Assembly (NCBI RefSeq): GCF_000276665.1
Contig: NW_004955464.1
Span: 13,693,462 to 13,757,461, forward strand
Source of the DNA: Chinchilla lanigera
Taxonomy: Eukaryota; Chordata; Mammalia; Rodentia; Chinchillidae
DNA length: 64,000 nucleotides
Direction of reading: 5' to 3'
The position numbers were made by a program, and so were the translations under genes. Shown here in pieces: positions 1 through 10,705 of the stretch. How positions within the stretch are numbered: the first letter of the stretch is position 1; every line of letters starts with the position of its first letter. The notes under the pieces are model-generated. The model had not been told where the DNA came from. It searched no databases and saw only the letters and a program-made list of their open reading frames with translations.

Positions 1-430
1 CACCTTCCAGAGGAGTGCGCAGCGGCCCGCAGCCTGTCCCCTCCCTGCCATGAGCCGCCCCACTCCCCTCTCAGCAAGCGCCCACACCAAAGTCCTGCAC
101 CAACACCAGGCAGGCCTGACACGCCGATGACCAGTAGGGGATCTTCTTGTTACAGCTTTTTCCCCAGAGATAAATAGGCCACAGTAAAAAAGATTGCTAC
201 ATCCTTTCAATAAAGATTTTTTTTCTTTTCTAGACAGCTTGAGAAATGTTTTAAAAGCTTCTCACATTTCCAGTGAAACCCACAGAGAAGAATTTTGCTT
301 GTTATCAGCCCTGGAAGCCTCTGATAGACGGGTGACATTTTTTTTTTCTTTTTCTTTCTCTTTTTCTTTTTTCCTTTTTTTCGCCAGCTGAAGAGAGAGT
401 CACAGTGTGTTTTATAACTGGCTCTCTGCA
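1..430. other. Unassigned unique sequence with polypyrimidine tract
   Basis: No repeat family, splice-bounded exon or RNA gene is recognisable here. The only notable structure is an almost pure T/C tract at about 338-382, which creates low-complexity reading frames rich in Phe/Ser on one strand and Lys/Arg on the other. These should not be read as genes. Confidence 0.5.
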
Positions 431-439
431 TTTCAAAAG

Positions 440-1036
440 CTCAACGAGGGCTCTCTGCTAACCCCGATAAGCCTTGGGCTCTTAGCGTCTTAAATACCTC
501 TGACAAGCTATACATTACAGCGCTAATAATTTGCCAAATTTGCGCCCATAATATGATATCTGTAAAACGTCAAGGGCAGTAATGCGATTAGCGGTCTCAA
601 ATGAAATATCGAACATTCAGCGTTTAGGTCCTGAATAGGGGGAGAAAGGAAAGGAAATCAATTTCAAAAGCAGGAGGGAAAAAGGCGATAAGCGTGTAAT
701 AAAAATAGAGAGAGACAGAGGAGAGATGCTGAGGAAGAGACGGCGAGCAAGACAGGGGAAGAGATACACCCGACCCGCATTCATTTTTTTAGGCAGGTAA
801 GAGATGTAAAAAAAACTTTACAAATTAGTTCGAATACAAAGCTGGGGGTAACATTTGGTCGCCACAGCAACCAGGGTGGGGGGGGCTGGGAGCGGAGGAA
901 GGGGCTGGCCCAGCTTGGGACGCCTTTCTCTCTGCCCCCACAGCCGTGTCCATAAAACACAGGAAGCTGAATTACAAGGGGCCGAGGGTGGGCTCCCCCC
1001 CACCCCAGTTGGGAGAGTCGTAATGGACTAATTATC
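440..1036. promoter_or_regulatory. Candidate conserved non-coding element (enhancer-like)
   Basis: This block is free of recognisable repeats and dense in developmental transcription-factor core sites. I see GATAAG at 466-471 and 687-692, TAAT cores at 524-527 and 580-583, GATTA at 586-590, ATTA at 824-827, and TAATGG plus a full TAATTA at 1021-1034. There is no long reading frame. The texture (AT-rich, many homeodomain-type cores, no transposon insertions, next to a GC-rich block) is typical of vertebrate conserved non-coding elements. Conservation itself is not visible from one sequence, so this is inference. Confidence 0.4.
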
Positions 1037-1535
1037 TGGCCAGCAGAGGCGGCGGCGGCAGTCCGAAGCAGTGAGGGCCCGGCTGTCACATACCAGGCTC
1101 TAGACTAAATAACAACACCTCACACCTGCAGCTTTACGAGCCCTGGCCGGGAGCAGCGAGCAAGCGCCCCCGCCCGCCCGCAGGCTTCTCCCCTGCACTT
1201 GGCCGTCGGGCCGCTGCCGGGCACAGGTGAGGGGCGCCCAGCCGCCCCTCCCAAGCCACAGCCCGCTGCTGAGTGCCCGCGACCTGCAGGTGTGTCTACA
1301 CATGTGCCCCCAAGTAATTCTCCAGAGCTGTCGCAAGGCCAGGGGCTCTGCCATGAGAGCACCCCGGCCAGATGCCCTCGCCACAGGCTGGTCTGCACCT
1401 GCAGAGCGCGGCCCCGACCGGCCGGGGACTGTCTAGGCTGGGACTGTGTGGGTTGTGCGGGCAGAGATCACCAAGGGGGCCCTCTCGGGCCTTGAGGGAT
1501 GCAGCGAGGCCAGGAGCCCCCCAGAACCCCTCTGC
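1037..1535. other. GC- and CpG-rich block, possible CpG island edge
   Basis: The base composition switches sharply to GC-rich with several CpGs (for example around 1148-1215 and 1395-1432). Reading frames of 60-100 codons occur on both strands in overlapping positions, which is what GC-rich DNA gives by chance. A donor-like 'caggtgagg' is present near 1225-1233, but I see no convincing initiation context or polypeptide family. It could be a CpG island, an untranslated first exon or simply GC-rich intergenic DNA. Confidence 0.3.
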
Positions 1536-2790
1536 GCATGGCTTTGCTTTCTCCTTTGACACCATTCCCTAATACCATGCTTCCCTAACACCACACTTCG
1601 CAGGGTGAAGTAGTTCTTTTGAAACGCGGTGGGCCTGCCCTTTCTGCACTGCCTGTTCTTGGAAGTGACCCCTTAACCCTGAACCTCCTTCACTTGCAGA
1701 CAGATGAGACAGAGCTGTGCCAGAAGAAGAAAGAAAACGATGATGGACACAGAAGCCTGGGCCTTAGCCAGGGGATGGCAGCCAGGAAGAGTGGCCCCTC
1801 TTTCCCCACTCAACCCAGTGCCCTCCAGGCCCAGCCCTCTAGCCCCGTGGCCTCCCTACAGCTGGAAGTCCCCCTCCCCAGGCTGCTCACCTAGGCAAGG
1901 GAGGGCAAAAGGTGGTGCATGGTCTCTGGTGGGGAGAAAGCAAGCAGGCTGCCTGGGGCCTGTCCCCGACCCTTCCCCAGGGCAGCCTGGAATGGCCATT
2001 ACAGGGCCACTTCTTGCGGCACCACGAGCCATTAAAGCAGGAGAGCTCAGGGAGCCATCATCCCAGCACAGATGACTTCCCCAGATGTGGCAGCGGGCAG
2101 GATGTGGAAGCCCCCAGCCCCAACTCGACAGACAAAACATTCCCGCACTAACCATCCTCAGAAACCCCAGAGCCCAGAGCCCCTCTTACAGATGCTTTCT
2201 AGACCATTTAGCAGGAGGCAGTGTTTATTTTTGAACATATGTTCTTCCCCATCGCTCCCTTTCCTTCTCCCTTCCTGGTCCTTCCATACCCAAAGCTACC
2301 CACCGGATGGGCTGCTGTGGTCATTACTGCCGAGTTCCAAGGCCAGCATGGGTACATGCTTTGTTTTGGCTTTGTTGAGTGCCTAAGTGTGTGCATGCAG
2401 TCACGGCTGCACACGCATGCATACACACTCCTACTTGCCCAAGCCTCCATTTGTGGATGGCCGGCTTTCAGAGGTTGTCTAAGTTTGTGAGCAAATCCTA
2501 AACCAAGCCATGTGTTTCTTCTTTTCCAAAATGTGTACCTGAATCAGAGATGGTTCCCAGGCATTACATACCTATTTGGAGGGTGAGCTCAGGCATAGAA
2601 GGTCCTTTCCCAGGAGGGAAATTCTTGGCTTAGACCTGGGACCAAGTTCTGTTTGCTTCTCCCTGTCTATGCATAGAGCCCAACACTGTGCTGTGTTCAG
2701 TTATTGCCAACCCTCCTCCACTAGAGTCTTTCTTTTCTTCAGTAAAAGAGAAGCCTTCCTTAATTCAAATAGCCTAGCGTTCTAATGGAT
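1536..2790. other. Unassigned unique sequence
   Basis: I recognise no repeats or exons. Overlapping frames of about 80-120 codons on both strands in the GC-rich half (1620-2390) have no recognisable motif. Confidence 0.4.
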
Positions 2791-2796
2791 GTGGAA

Positions 2797-3000
2797 CTTA
2801 CACTTACTGGGTGTCTATTGTGTGCCAGGCACCATATTAGGTATTTTGTATATTGTTTTGTTTAGCTTTCAGAACTCTGGGTATTATTGTTTCTATTTTA
2901 TAGCTAGGAACAGAGGCTTTGAGAAGTGAAGTGATTTGGCCAATTCAGCTAGCAAGTGCTAGGGTTGGAATTCAAACTCATGTCTATCTGACTCAGAAAT
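2797..3000 (-). mobile_element. MIR SINE, antisense
   Basis: Read in reverse this follows the ancient mammalian MIR: 'gtgtctattgtgtgccaggc' at the 3' side, then a 'ttttatagctaggaacagagg' core equivalent and a 'ggaattcaaactca' segment matching the tRNA-derived B box. It is strongly diverged, consistent with pre-placental age. Confidence 0.75.
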
Positions 3001-3307
3001 CCCATGATTTTCCCATTATGTGATGAAGTTTCCCATCTGGAAATGTTTGGAAATCGTTGTCACAGTCCTTCCTAAAGAGTGGCCCTCAGAAAGGAATACA
3101 ACACCCTAGAACTGATCTGGCCAGGGCAGAGTAGAGGCAAGATTTTCTATAGTGAATCCTAAGGTTACAGCCATTTTACTTTGTTGTTTCATGCTCAGAT
3201 TTTCTCAGATACCACATCTCACCCTTACTATGTTCCCAGATAGATCAGTCCGTGATGCTTGGTCTTTCTCCCAGAATGCCCACCCTCTCATTTATCTACC
3301 TGCTCGT

Positions 3308-3560
3308 TCATTCATTCACTCTTTCATCCACTCAGTAGATGGGAATTTCTCAGTGTTTCCTGTATATCCCAGGTACAATCTAGGCACGGGGGCAGAGATA
3401 CCCTGATAAGCACAGACAGGTTTCTTCACACATGCCTGGCGTGGTGGGGACGATGAGCACTCCCTGAGTAATGGTAGAGCAATCCTGGTTGCTACCAGAG
3501 GAGATGTGACTGCAGGAAAGTCAGGGAGGGCCTACTAAGAGTAAGGATAGAGCTGAGATT
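3308..3560 (-). mobile_element. L2 LINE 3' end, antisense
   Basis: The segment starts with the L2 tail in reverse ('cattcattcac...', 'cccaggtacaatctaggca') and proceeds through 'gatgtgactgcaggaaag' and 'agggagggcctactaagag', the order expected of an L2 3' region. Divergence is high. Confidence 0.5.
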
Positions 3561-3770
3561 TACCAAAAACCACACCTCTCACCCCAGCTCCTGTCCCTCA
3601 GCCCCTGACCCCGGACTTGGCCTAGCAAATGCCAGCAGTCTTTCAGTCAGTGTGTATGTCACTTTTCCTACCTGATGTCTGGACCAGGCTAGGTCTCCAC
3701 TGCACTCTTTTTCCTCTAGAGAATTTCATTTCCATTTGGTTACTTGTTCAGAGTCTGTAATCCTGATAAA

Positions 3771-3865
3771 TTATAAACTCCCTGAGGGCAAAGAATGTGT
3801 CTCCTTAGTGTTGAGACAGTACTCCGCATGGACTTGATATGCAAGAGATGATTGCTGAATGGATC
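3771..3865 (+). mobile_element. L2 LINE 3' tail fragment
   Basis: 'ataaactccctgagggca' followed by 'agaatgtgtctcc' and a decayed 'tgctgaatggat' end matches the terminal roughly 100 bases of L2 in the sense direction. Confidence 0.55.
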
Positions 3866-3989
3866 ACCTTGCTTTCCTATCATGTACTGGTGCAGCTGCA
3901 GTTTTAGACCCATGCACAGAAATTTACATTTATTAAATTTCATAGTATTAGACCATCCCAGTTTACGTTATTCTAATAGGTTCCAATCT

Positions 3990-4290
3990 ATTATTCATTG
4001 AGTATCTATTGTTTGCCATGACTCCTACCTTGATGTCAAGGGTATCAGGAACCTTGGATTAGACCTTGAGGATGGTTTAGTCTAGTTTAGAAGACAGGTG
4101 AAAGAACCACAATTATAATGGGGTTGTTGTGTTCAGTGTGATATGTAGCCCAGAGAACAGAACTGTTAAGTCTGTCTGGGGGAAGAGGAAAAAGGAAGGC
4201 TTGACTTTAAAGTTGTACTTTAAGATTGATAAGAGGCAAGACTTAAATGTGTCAGTTCAAAGAAGCAGGCAGCCACGGGGTAGATGAGGT
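3990..4290 (-). mobile_element. L2 LINE 3' region, antisense
   Basis: It begins with 'ttattcattgagtatctatt' (reverse of the L2 tail) and continues into AG-rich sequence with 'gggggaagagg' and 'agaagcaggcagcca', the expected reverse order of the L2 3' region. Confidence 0.5.
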
Positions 4291-4357
4291 AAATCGCCAG
4301 GAGTTCAGTTGTTCCACAAAGATCAGAATTGAGTCTCCTGTAATAGTTTCTTATAGG

Positions 4358-4436
4358 CAGTCAGACAGACAGTCAGACAGTCAGACAAACAGATAGACAG
4401 ACCGACTGACCAATCAACAGACACACACACACACAT
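4358..4436. repeat. Compound microsatellite (CAGA/CAGT)n then (CA)n
   Basis: Imperfect four-base units of the cagt/caga/aaca type run from 4358, ending in a short pure CA tract before 'tattgctggg'. The unit drift suggests an old, partly decayed array. Confidence 0.85.
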
Positions 4437-4619
4437 ATTGCTGGGCCTCAGTATTTCTTACTATATTATTTTTTTCCAATCTGAGGAATGCTTTCTTGAC
4501 AGAAAATATGGTGTCTTCTGGTCATATTTATGCTGACTCATTTTTCACAGAAGCCAAGAGTTATGTTTAATATATGGACCTAATCATGTCCCCACCACTA
4601 GCATATTCCCAATCAGAAC

Positions 4620-5285
4620 CTTGCAGTGCTTACCAGGCGCCCTCCAGAAGTTGCTCTACTCTATTCTGGCAAATATAGCTCTTAACAATTTGGCCCAACG
4701 TTACGATTCCAACTCCACTTTCTCTTCACTTTCCCTCCTTACACCTTCTGTGAACCACAGTGACTTACTAACACCTGAGCTTGATTTTGGCACTGTCTAT
4801 TCTCTGTGTGGAGAGACAGAGGGGAAGGATGTCAAGGAGGCTCCCAACCTGGGTCTCTTACCAGCCTGCATAGAGCACCCTGCTTCCGGCACTACCGTTC
4901 CCACTGCACGGCACTATTTATAGGTTTCTGAACACTTCTTTCGTTTCCTGCTGGGCTTTTGCACACTACTTCCTGTGCTTGGAACACCCTTTCTCTGGCT
5001 TTGACTCAGACTGGCACCTACATCCTCATTCTGCAGGATGCAATCGAGGTGTTACTTTCTCTAGGAAGTCTCACTGCCTCTACTTCGAAAGCCCCACAGC
5101 ACCCTGTGCTGACTTTGATAACGGCACTAAGCATTCTGCATTTTAATATCTGCTTTCTTACCCATTTTCCTTTCTTGCCTTTGATTTGTTGTCGTATGTT
5201 CAGTGCGTAGCATAGTGCTTGACATGTACTAAGTTTTAAATAGCTATTTGTTGATTAAATTAATGATTAAATAAAAATAACTGAA
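4620..5285 (+). mobile_element. L2 LINE 3' region, sense
   Basis: The L2 landmarks occur in order: a decayed C-terminal coding segment, 'gggcttttgcacactacttc' with 'gtgcttggaacacccttt', 'aagtctcactgcctct', 'agtgcgtagcatagtgcttg', and a 'ttgttgattaaattaatga' tail at about 5250. Apparent reading frames are interrupted and not functional. Confidence 0.7.
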
Positions 5286-5494
5286 TGAACAAACTTCTCA
5301 CTGTGTTAAAAACACAGCAGGCTAGTTGATGACTGTGTCTTTCTCTGCATGTCCTTCCCAAGCTAAATCTTCATTTCCCTTCACCCCTCCCTACTCTGTC
5401 AAGTCTGCTCTTGCAGCCCCTCTGCCCCTCAGTGCCTCTGCCACTGATTTGCAGGAGGAGCCCAAGAGTTTCTCCTGGCTCATTTGAGTTCTCC

Positions 5495-5580
5495 GTTATT
5501 ATTTATTGAACACCTGCTTTGTGCCAGGCACTTGACCAACAGTGAGAACATGGCCTTCCATCTTCAAGGAGTTCACTTTT
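5495..5580 (-). mobile_element. L2 LINE tail, antisense
   Basis: 'ttattgaacacctgctttgt' and 'gccaggcacttgacc', followed by 'caaggagttcac', is the L2 3' end in reverse. It is cut by the adjacent B1. Confidence 0.55.
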
Positions 5581-5582
5581 CT

Positions 5583-5722
5583 TTTTGAGACAGGGTTTCA
5601 CTATGCAGTTCAGGTTGGCCTTGAACTCACTATGTAGCACAGGCTGGCCTTAAACTCATGGTAATCCTCCTGCCTCAGCCTCCCAAGTGCTGGGACTACA
5701 GGTGTGCACCACCATGCCCAGC
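5583..5722 (-). mobile_element. B1 SINE, antisense
   Basis: The reverse complement gives 'gctgggcatggtggtgcaca' at the 5' end and 'aagtgctgggactacag' in the Pol III promoter region, followed by two copies of 'ggccagcctg..ctacatagtgag'. The T-run at 5582-5586 is the reverse of its A tail. Confidence 0.9.
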
Positions 5723-6031
5723 AGGATTAAGTTTTTGAAGGCTCTCTGTCCTTTCTCTGGAACAAACTCCAGGCCTGCCACACAGCACCTCACAATGCAT
5801 GATAGATTTCACCCATCTGAAGAGAGTACAGTGAAGAGGAAAGAACACGGTCTCTGATAGCAGGAAGGGGAGGGTTTAACTTGAAGTGCTTCTGTATTCT
5901 GAAGAGTAGAATTTCACTTAGTACTGCTTTTAACAAATATATGTGACCTACTAAAATAGAACACGCAAATGCATCCTGTGGGTTGGTGCCATGCGATGTT
6001 TTGATATTTCAGTAGGGAGCAAGAGCCATAG

Positions 6032-6346
6032 AGTTGTCTCTTGGTATTCTCAGGAGATGGCTCCAGACCCCTGCAGATACCAACATCTCATCCCTGCATA
6101 TGGTCAAGTCCTTTATACAAAATAGCATAGTATTTGCACAGAACCTATATGTGTCCTCCCTTACACTTAAATCATTTCTAGGTTACTCATAGCACAATGT
6201 AAATAGTTACTGTACTGCATTGTTTAGGGAATAATAACAAGAAAAATGTTTGTGGGTGTTCAGAACAGATGCAATTGTTTAAGAAAATATTTTTGATGTG
6301 CATTTGGTTGAACCTGCAGATGTGGAGCCTGCAGATCATGAGGGTG
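6032..6346 (+). mobile_element. Tigger-type (pogo) DNA transposon, non-autonomous
   Basis: The ends form a decayed inverted repeat: 'tgtctcttggtattctcag' on the left and 'gcagatcatgagggtg' on the right. The interior contains 'ccctgcagataccaa', 'tttagggaataataacaaga' and 'cagatgcaattg', the landmarks of the non-autonomous Tigger families of mammals. It carries no transposase frame. Confidence 0.65.
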
Positions 6347-6950
6347 TTGCCCTCACACAGCTTACACTTAGCGGAGGAGACAGACGTTAAACAGCTAAAC
6401 GTACACTCAGATGTATACCACAGTTTCCTACAGGGACTGGGAAGTGTTCTTTGAAGAAATGGCACTTGAGCTAGGACCCAAAGGTTGAGAAGGAACCAAC
6501 CATGCAAGGAAGTGGGGGTTGGCGGTGGACTGAGTAAGACGCAAAGACCCCCAAGGTGAAGCGAGGGTCAGGTTAAATAGGAGCAGGTATTTGCCAAATT
6601 AAGGGTTATGGGCTTGACTCCAGAGGTCACGCATCTTAACAAGACTCTTAGGCTGCAGGTGGAGAGGCTGGAATGGGAGGTGGCAAGAACAGAAAAAGGA
6701 AATCAGAAGACTCTTCCAGCAGTGACGGATGGTAGATGATGGTGGCCTCATGGAGGGTGGGGCAGAGAAGCGGAGAAATGAATGCATTTGAGATCTGCTG
6801 TGGTGCACTGACTGTGGGGCTGAGGAAGAGGGAAAGGTCGGGCAGTGATGGCAGCTTTTGGGCTAGAGCAGGTTGGGGAATTGCTACGGTGAGTGGAAAA
6901 GGAGCAGGGTGGTGGGAAGGTGCTTAGCAATGTTTTGAACTGGTTAACTC
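6347..6950 (-). mobile_element. L2 LINE 3' region, antisense
   Basis: AG-rich sequence follows the reverse L2 order: 'acagcttacacttag', 'gcacttgagctaggaccc', 'gaaccaaccatgcaagg', 'atgggcttgactcc', 'agcagtgacggatgg', 'gatgatggtggcct'. No intact coding frame remains. Confidence 0.6.
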
Positions 6951-7071
6951 AGAGTGTCTGTGGGAGATCCAAGCTGGTGGTAAATAGGTAATGGTCGCTT
7001 CAAAGAGAGGTCTGAGATAGAATCAGAGTGGGAATGGGAGACAAGCAATGAGGAAAATTTAAAGTTAGGGT

Positions 7072-7190
7072 AAAGAAATTCATTTACGTCTCTGAACCAT
7101 GTTTTCTTAATTTATGAATTGGAAATAATGGCATTAAATGAGATTGTAGATCTACTCGGTACATAACAGACATTCAATAAATATTGCTTT
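7072..7190 (+). mobile_element. MIR SINE 3' half, sense
   Basis: It shows 'acgtctctgaaccatg', 'aattggaaataatggca', 'aaatgagattgtaga' and the closing 'cagacattcaataaatatt', the order of the MIR core and 3' end. Confidence 0.65.
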
Positions 7191-7275
7191 CTTTTCTCTC
7201 TCTTCTTCCTTCTCTATATTTTATTCTCATACTCTTTTTTTAGTGTCTCCTCAAGCGCTTTTCTTTTTCTCACTT

Positions 7276-7474
7276 TTTTTCCTTGTGGGGAAAAGTTTAG
7301 TAGGGATTAAACCCAGGGCCTTCACACTAAGCAATTTCCTCAGTCCTTTATTTTTTACTTTGAGACTGGGTCTCCTAAGTTGTTGTTGCCCCGGCTGGGT
7401 TTGAACTTGTGATACTCCTGTCTCAGCCTTCCAGAGGGCTGGGATTACAGGTGTGTGCACCACCATGCTTGGCC
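7276..7474 (-). mobile_element. B1-ID composite SINE, antisense
   Basis: In reverse it reads B1 ('ggccaagcatggtggtgc', 'cctgtaatcccagc') fused to an ID unit whose B box is visible as 'gggattaaacccagggcc' at about 7302-7320. A poly-T stretch precedes it at 7267-7281. The fused B1-dID architecture is the main lineage clue in this window. Confidence 0.85.
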
Positions 7475-7599
7475 TTCATGATCCTGGTACGTTGCCCACA
7501 ACTGTCACAGAAATGAGGAAGGCAACTTTCTTAGGCGTTGCTAAACATATTAAGGAACGAAGGCCAGGATTAGTTGACTTAAATCCCATGAATTCAACA

Positions 7600-7910
7600 G
7601 TCACATGGCACCCTCGGCTTGAACTCCCTCACGCATCCTGTCACGTTCTCTCTGTGTGGCAGACTCCTCCTCAAAGATTCATTCCAAGCTTTACCAACTC
7701 TGGGAAGCCTTCTCTGAGATCCCTGCTGACTGAGAAACTTACTTCTTTTAGGAGACGCTGCACCTTATATTTGTCTTAGCACTTATCATAATATATTAAA
7801 ATTTTCTCTTGGCTGGCCCATCTCTGTAGACTAGGCATTCCTTTAATGCAGGAACTGTTTCTAACCTATGTATCTCCGGCACTTAACTTAAATGAGGTTG
7901 TCTGTTTAAA
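7600..7910 (+). mobile_element. L2 LINE 3' region, sense
   Basis: 'gaagccttctctgagatccc', 'gcaccttatatttgtc', 'gcacttatcataatatatta' and 'tttaatgcaggaactgtttc' appear in the order of the L2 3' untranslated region. The end is truncated near 7910. Confidence 0.65.
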
Positions 7911-9303
7911 AACATGTCACATCACCTCTAAGTCTAGGAGATTCCATATTTTAGGCAATAAGTTTAGATGATGAAAAAGCAAATGCCATCCACAGCTCCT
8001 TTGCTATCCTTTTAGCAGGTATGGTGGAGCAGCTAAGATCACATCAGAAGGAGACAGCTCTGAAGATTTTAGCGTCTCATCTGAGATCAACAGCAATGGC
8101 ATGCCAGGTGACACCCAGAGGCACCTGTAGCCAAGTGCAAGGGCTGTATTTTAGGAAAATGCATGTAATTTACAATATTAGCATCCTACACAGAGGTAAT
8201 GTGTGAGGACAAGGTTATCATCAGCATACTAAATATCAACAAAGGGAAATTCTCTAAGCTTCAGCTATTTCTCTAGACTCTCAGAGTTGAGAGAACCGTG
8301 GAATTGCAAAGAGTATACTCTCAATCCATATGATTTTGTGGATGAAATATCAGCCATTTTCTTTTCTTTATTTCCACTCAATACAACATATAAAGGGAAA
8401 TGGCTCAAATTAAATTGTAGGTCTGAAGGGCCTTGACCAAGGCTCATGCTTGGAATACAGTATTCCTTAAATGTTGGCACCAAAAAATTGTTCTGAAATT
8501 CTAAATGCTTCTGTGTATAAGGATCTATGTTCTGACCATAAGCGATCAATTCTTCCTGTCCACTCCTGCAGCAATATGTCCAATGGGTCGCTTACATGTC
8601 ATCTACCACTTTGCATGAGCACAGTACTTAGCATATTAACTATACCTGTACAGTGCATGAACTGTCTACTCAATTGTACTGACCTTGGATTGGTTGATCT
8701 TAGTATCCACTACAGCTCTAGCATTTCCATTTGATCCTAGACACTGCTGCCTGTCTCTACTCCCCAAAACATCCACTTAGTTTTCTGGCTTCCCTAGTGA
8801 TCTCGGAATCCGTAGCCTGAGATTTTCTTCAACAGTGAGTTAGGATGGAAGACACAAGATGTGGACCCGATCCCTATGGCCAGCTCCTGTACACCCTCAG
8901 TCTACACCCACCTCCTGGACTTGCCTTTCACAGCTGATTTCCATCTTCATACAAACTCCCTGGCAGAGTCTTTGCTGGAGCTTTCCTTTCTGTGTTTGCT
9001 CTGCACGACTGACCTATTCCTGAGGGCTAGCTCCTGCCCAGCCAAGCTCCAGCCCTTCATTCCTGACCTCAAACTCCACCTCCCATGCTGAACACAACAA
9101 TCTGTGCAACCAGAGTGTTCGAGGTTCTGGAAGAGGGTACACATGCAACCAGTAAACACAGACTTTGAAACCTCTAACACCACTCCACAATTTGAGGTCC
9201 TTCCCCTTGAGCTCATGTGAAGAAAACATTCAGTTTAGTTTCACTCATGGGTCTTGTTATTACATTGGTGAAAGACAACATCTTTTTTAAACATCTAAAA
9301 AAA
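7911..9303. other. Unassigned sequence, mostly unique
   Basis: I see no clear repeat apart from a possible decayed MIR/L2 tail at about 8430-8480. Short frames of 60-94 codons occur on both strands and lack any recognisable domain. Confidence 0.4.
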
Positions 9304-9453
9304 TAGGTTGGGTGTGGTGGTGCACACCTATAATCCCAGCACTAGGGAGGCTGAGGCAGGAGGATCACTGTGAGTTTGAGGCCAGTCTGAGTTACATAGT
9401 GAGTTCAAGGCCAGCCCAAACTACATAGTGAGACCTTGTCTCCAAAAGAACAA
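9304..9453 (+). mobile_element. B1 SINE, sense
   Basis: 'ggttgggtgtggtggtgcac' opens the element, 'ctataatcccagcactaggg' follows, and the characteristic duplication appears as 'gttacatagtgag' and 'actacatagtgag'. It ends in 'agaccttgtctcc' and an A-rich linker leading into an AATC array. Confidence 0.92.
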
Positions 9454-9479
9454 AATCAATCAATCAATCAATCAATCAA
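9454..9479. repeat. (AATC)n microsatellite at SINE tail
   Basis: Six perfect 'aatc' units directly follow the A-rich end of the upstream B1, a common outcome of tail decay and slippage. Confidence 0.9.
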
Positions 9480-9900
9480 AGAGTTCAAAAATTAAAAATC
9501 TGAGAAATAGACTGCCAGCTTGGGTCTGTACATGATGCCCAAGTGCCAGGTAAGAGGGGGACCTGCGGCACCCCTAGCATCCCCAGTGGAAGTGTTTCTC
9601 CACTGGAAACAGCTGTTAGCATTGAGGAAGAAGTGGGGTTTGACTGCGGAGCCTCCGGCGACGTCCACCATGGAGCAAGTCTTTACTGCCTCAAACCAGG
9701 GAAGAACACTCACTACTGCAGTTTCACTGCCACCTCTGAAGTCCTTCTGGGAGGCCACATTCAATAAGCAGTGAAGAATCTATTATCTGGGTGTCCTAGT
9801 ACCTGGATAAAAGCCTGATATCTCAGCATGTTATCCTCAGGAAGGCATGATTGTCCAACACAGCTGCTCTCCCAGTATCATTCCTTATTTTAGGCCACTC
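9480..9900. other. Unassigned segment with overlapping open frames
   Basis: Frames of 84-90 codons overlap on both strands between about 9492 and 9774. I recognise no protein family, splice structure or repeat consensus. It could be an old LTR fragment or chance. Confidence 0.3.
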
Positions 9901-10080
9901 ACTTCACACATCACCGAAAGGCTGCTGTGTGCTGGGCACCAGGCCGAGGGCTGGGATGGGGGCACTGAGCAAGAGGCACAGGCGCCGCGCTGAGAGGGCT
10001 CACAGAGCGGAGTGGGAGTCAGCCACCAACAGACAGAATTGCCCAAGCTGTTGCTTAGTTATATGTAGGATTAAGTGCTA
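9901..10080 (-). mobile_element. L2 LINE 3' end, antisense (diverged)
   Basis: 'gctgctgtgtgctgggcacc' followed by 'ggggcactgagcaag' and 'gagggctcacagag' matches the reverse L2 tail order, and 'ttaagtgctacaggg' fits the next segment. Confidence 0.5.
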
Positions 10081-10324
10081 CAGGGATAAATACAAGATGT
10101 CATTTGGCTATACATTGAGCCCCAATAGTCCTGCTGTGCTGAAGCTATGAAGGGTGGCCTAACATATAACTCAAGTGGCCCTTTTCTCCCCCTCCTTCTC
10201 TTAGGCTTTTTCTATTTCCTAAAGAGAAATTTCCAAAGCTAGCCAAGGCCTCCATTTGAGGAAGGGAGGAAAGTAGAAGGTATTGACGATGTGGGCATAG
10301 GACACGCACACCTGGGCAGGCAGA

Positions 10325-10384
10325 TGCATGGGTGTGTGTGGGTACATGTGCACACAATCACACGCATGCACACACATACACACC
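10325..10384. repeat. CA/TG-rich low-complexity tract
   Basis: Mixed gt/ca dinucleotides with 'acgcatgcac' interruptions. This is imperfect and probably ancient. Confidence 0.7.
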
Positions 10385-10429
10385 GCGGAGGATGACCCAT
10401 GAAATATGCCCTGGGGGAAGAAGAGGAAG

Positions 10430-10705
10430 AAAAAAACTGAAATCCAAACAGTCTTTTTCACCCCGAAAACATATAATTTTGTGTAAATTTTTACTTTAAA
10501 CATCTCTCTTTTCCTGAGCTGTGATATGGGCCCTGTCAAAGCCAGGGCCAATTACTGCCATTAGGTTCCCATCATGTCACCGCTTCTCCCCCCGTCTGGA
10601 AGGCCCGCGCCTCACAGGCCTATAATCTGCACTCACTTTCACTCCATCACTTTCAGAAGGAACAAAATTGTTTTGTGTGTTTTTTTTAAAAGGGCCTTTA
10701 TTTGG
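10430..10705. promoter_or_regulatory. Candidate conserved non-coding element
   Basis: This is a repeat-free block with AT-rich cores such as CAATTA at 10549-10554 and CATTAG at 10559-10564. It contains a small inverted repeat, GGCCCTG (10529-10535) facing CAGGGCC (10543-10549), with a 7-base loop. It has no plausible coding frame. The composition resembles deeply conserved enhancers, but conservation is inferred. Confidence 0.4.

Noticed and set aside
1199..1495. 98-codon frame with nearby donor-like 'caggtgagg'
   Set aside because: The CpG-rich composition explains open frames on both strands, and no family or acceptor pair is identifiable. Kept only as a GC-rich block.
9492..9774. Candidate small gene with 84-90-codon frames on both strands
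   Set aside because: No homology I recognise, overlapping antisense frames, and no promoter or splice context. Left as unassigned.
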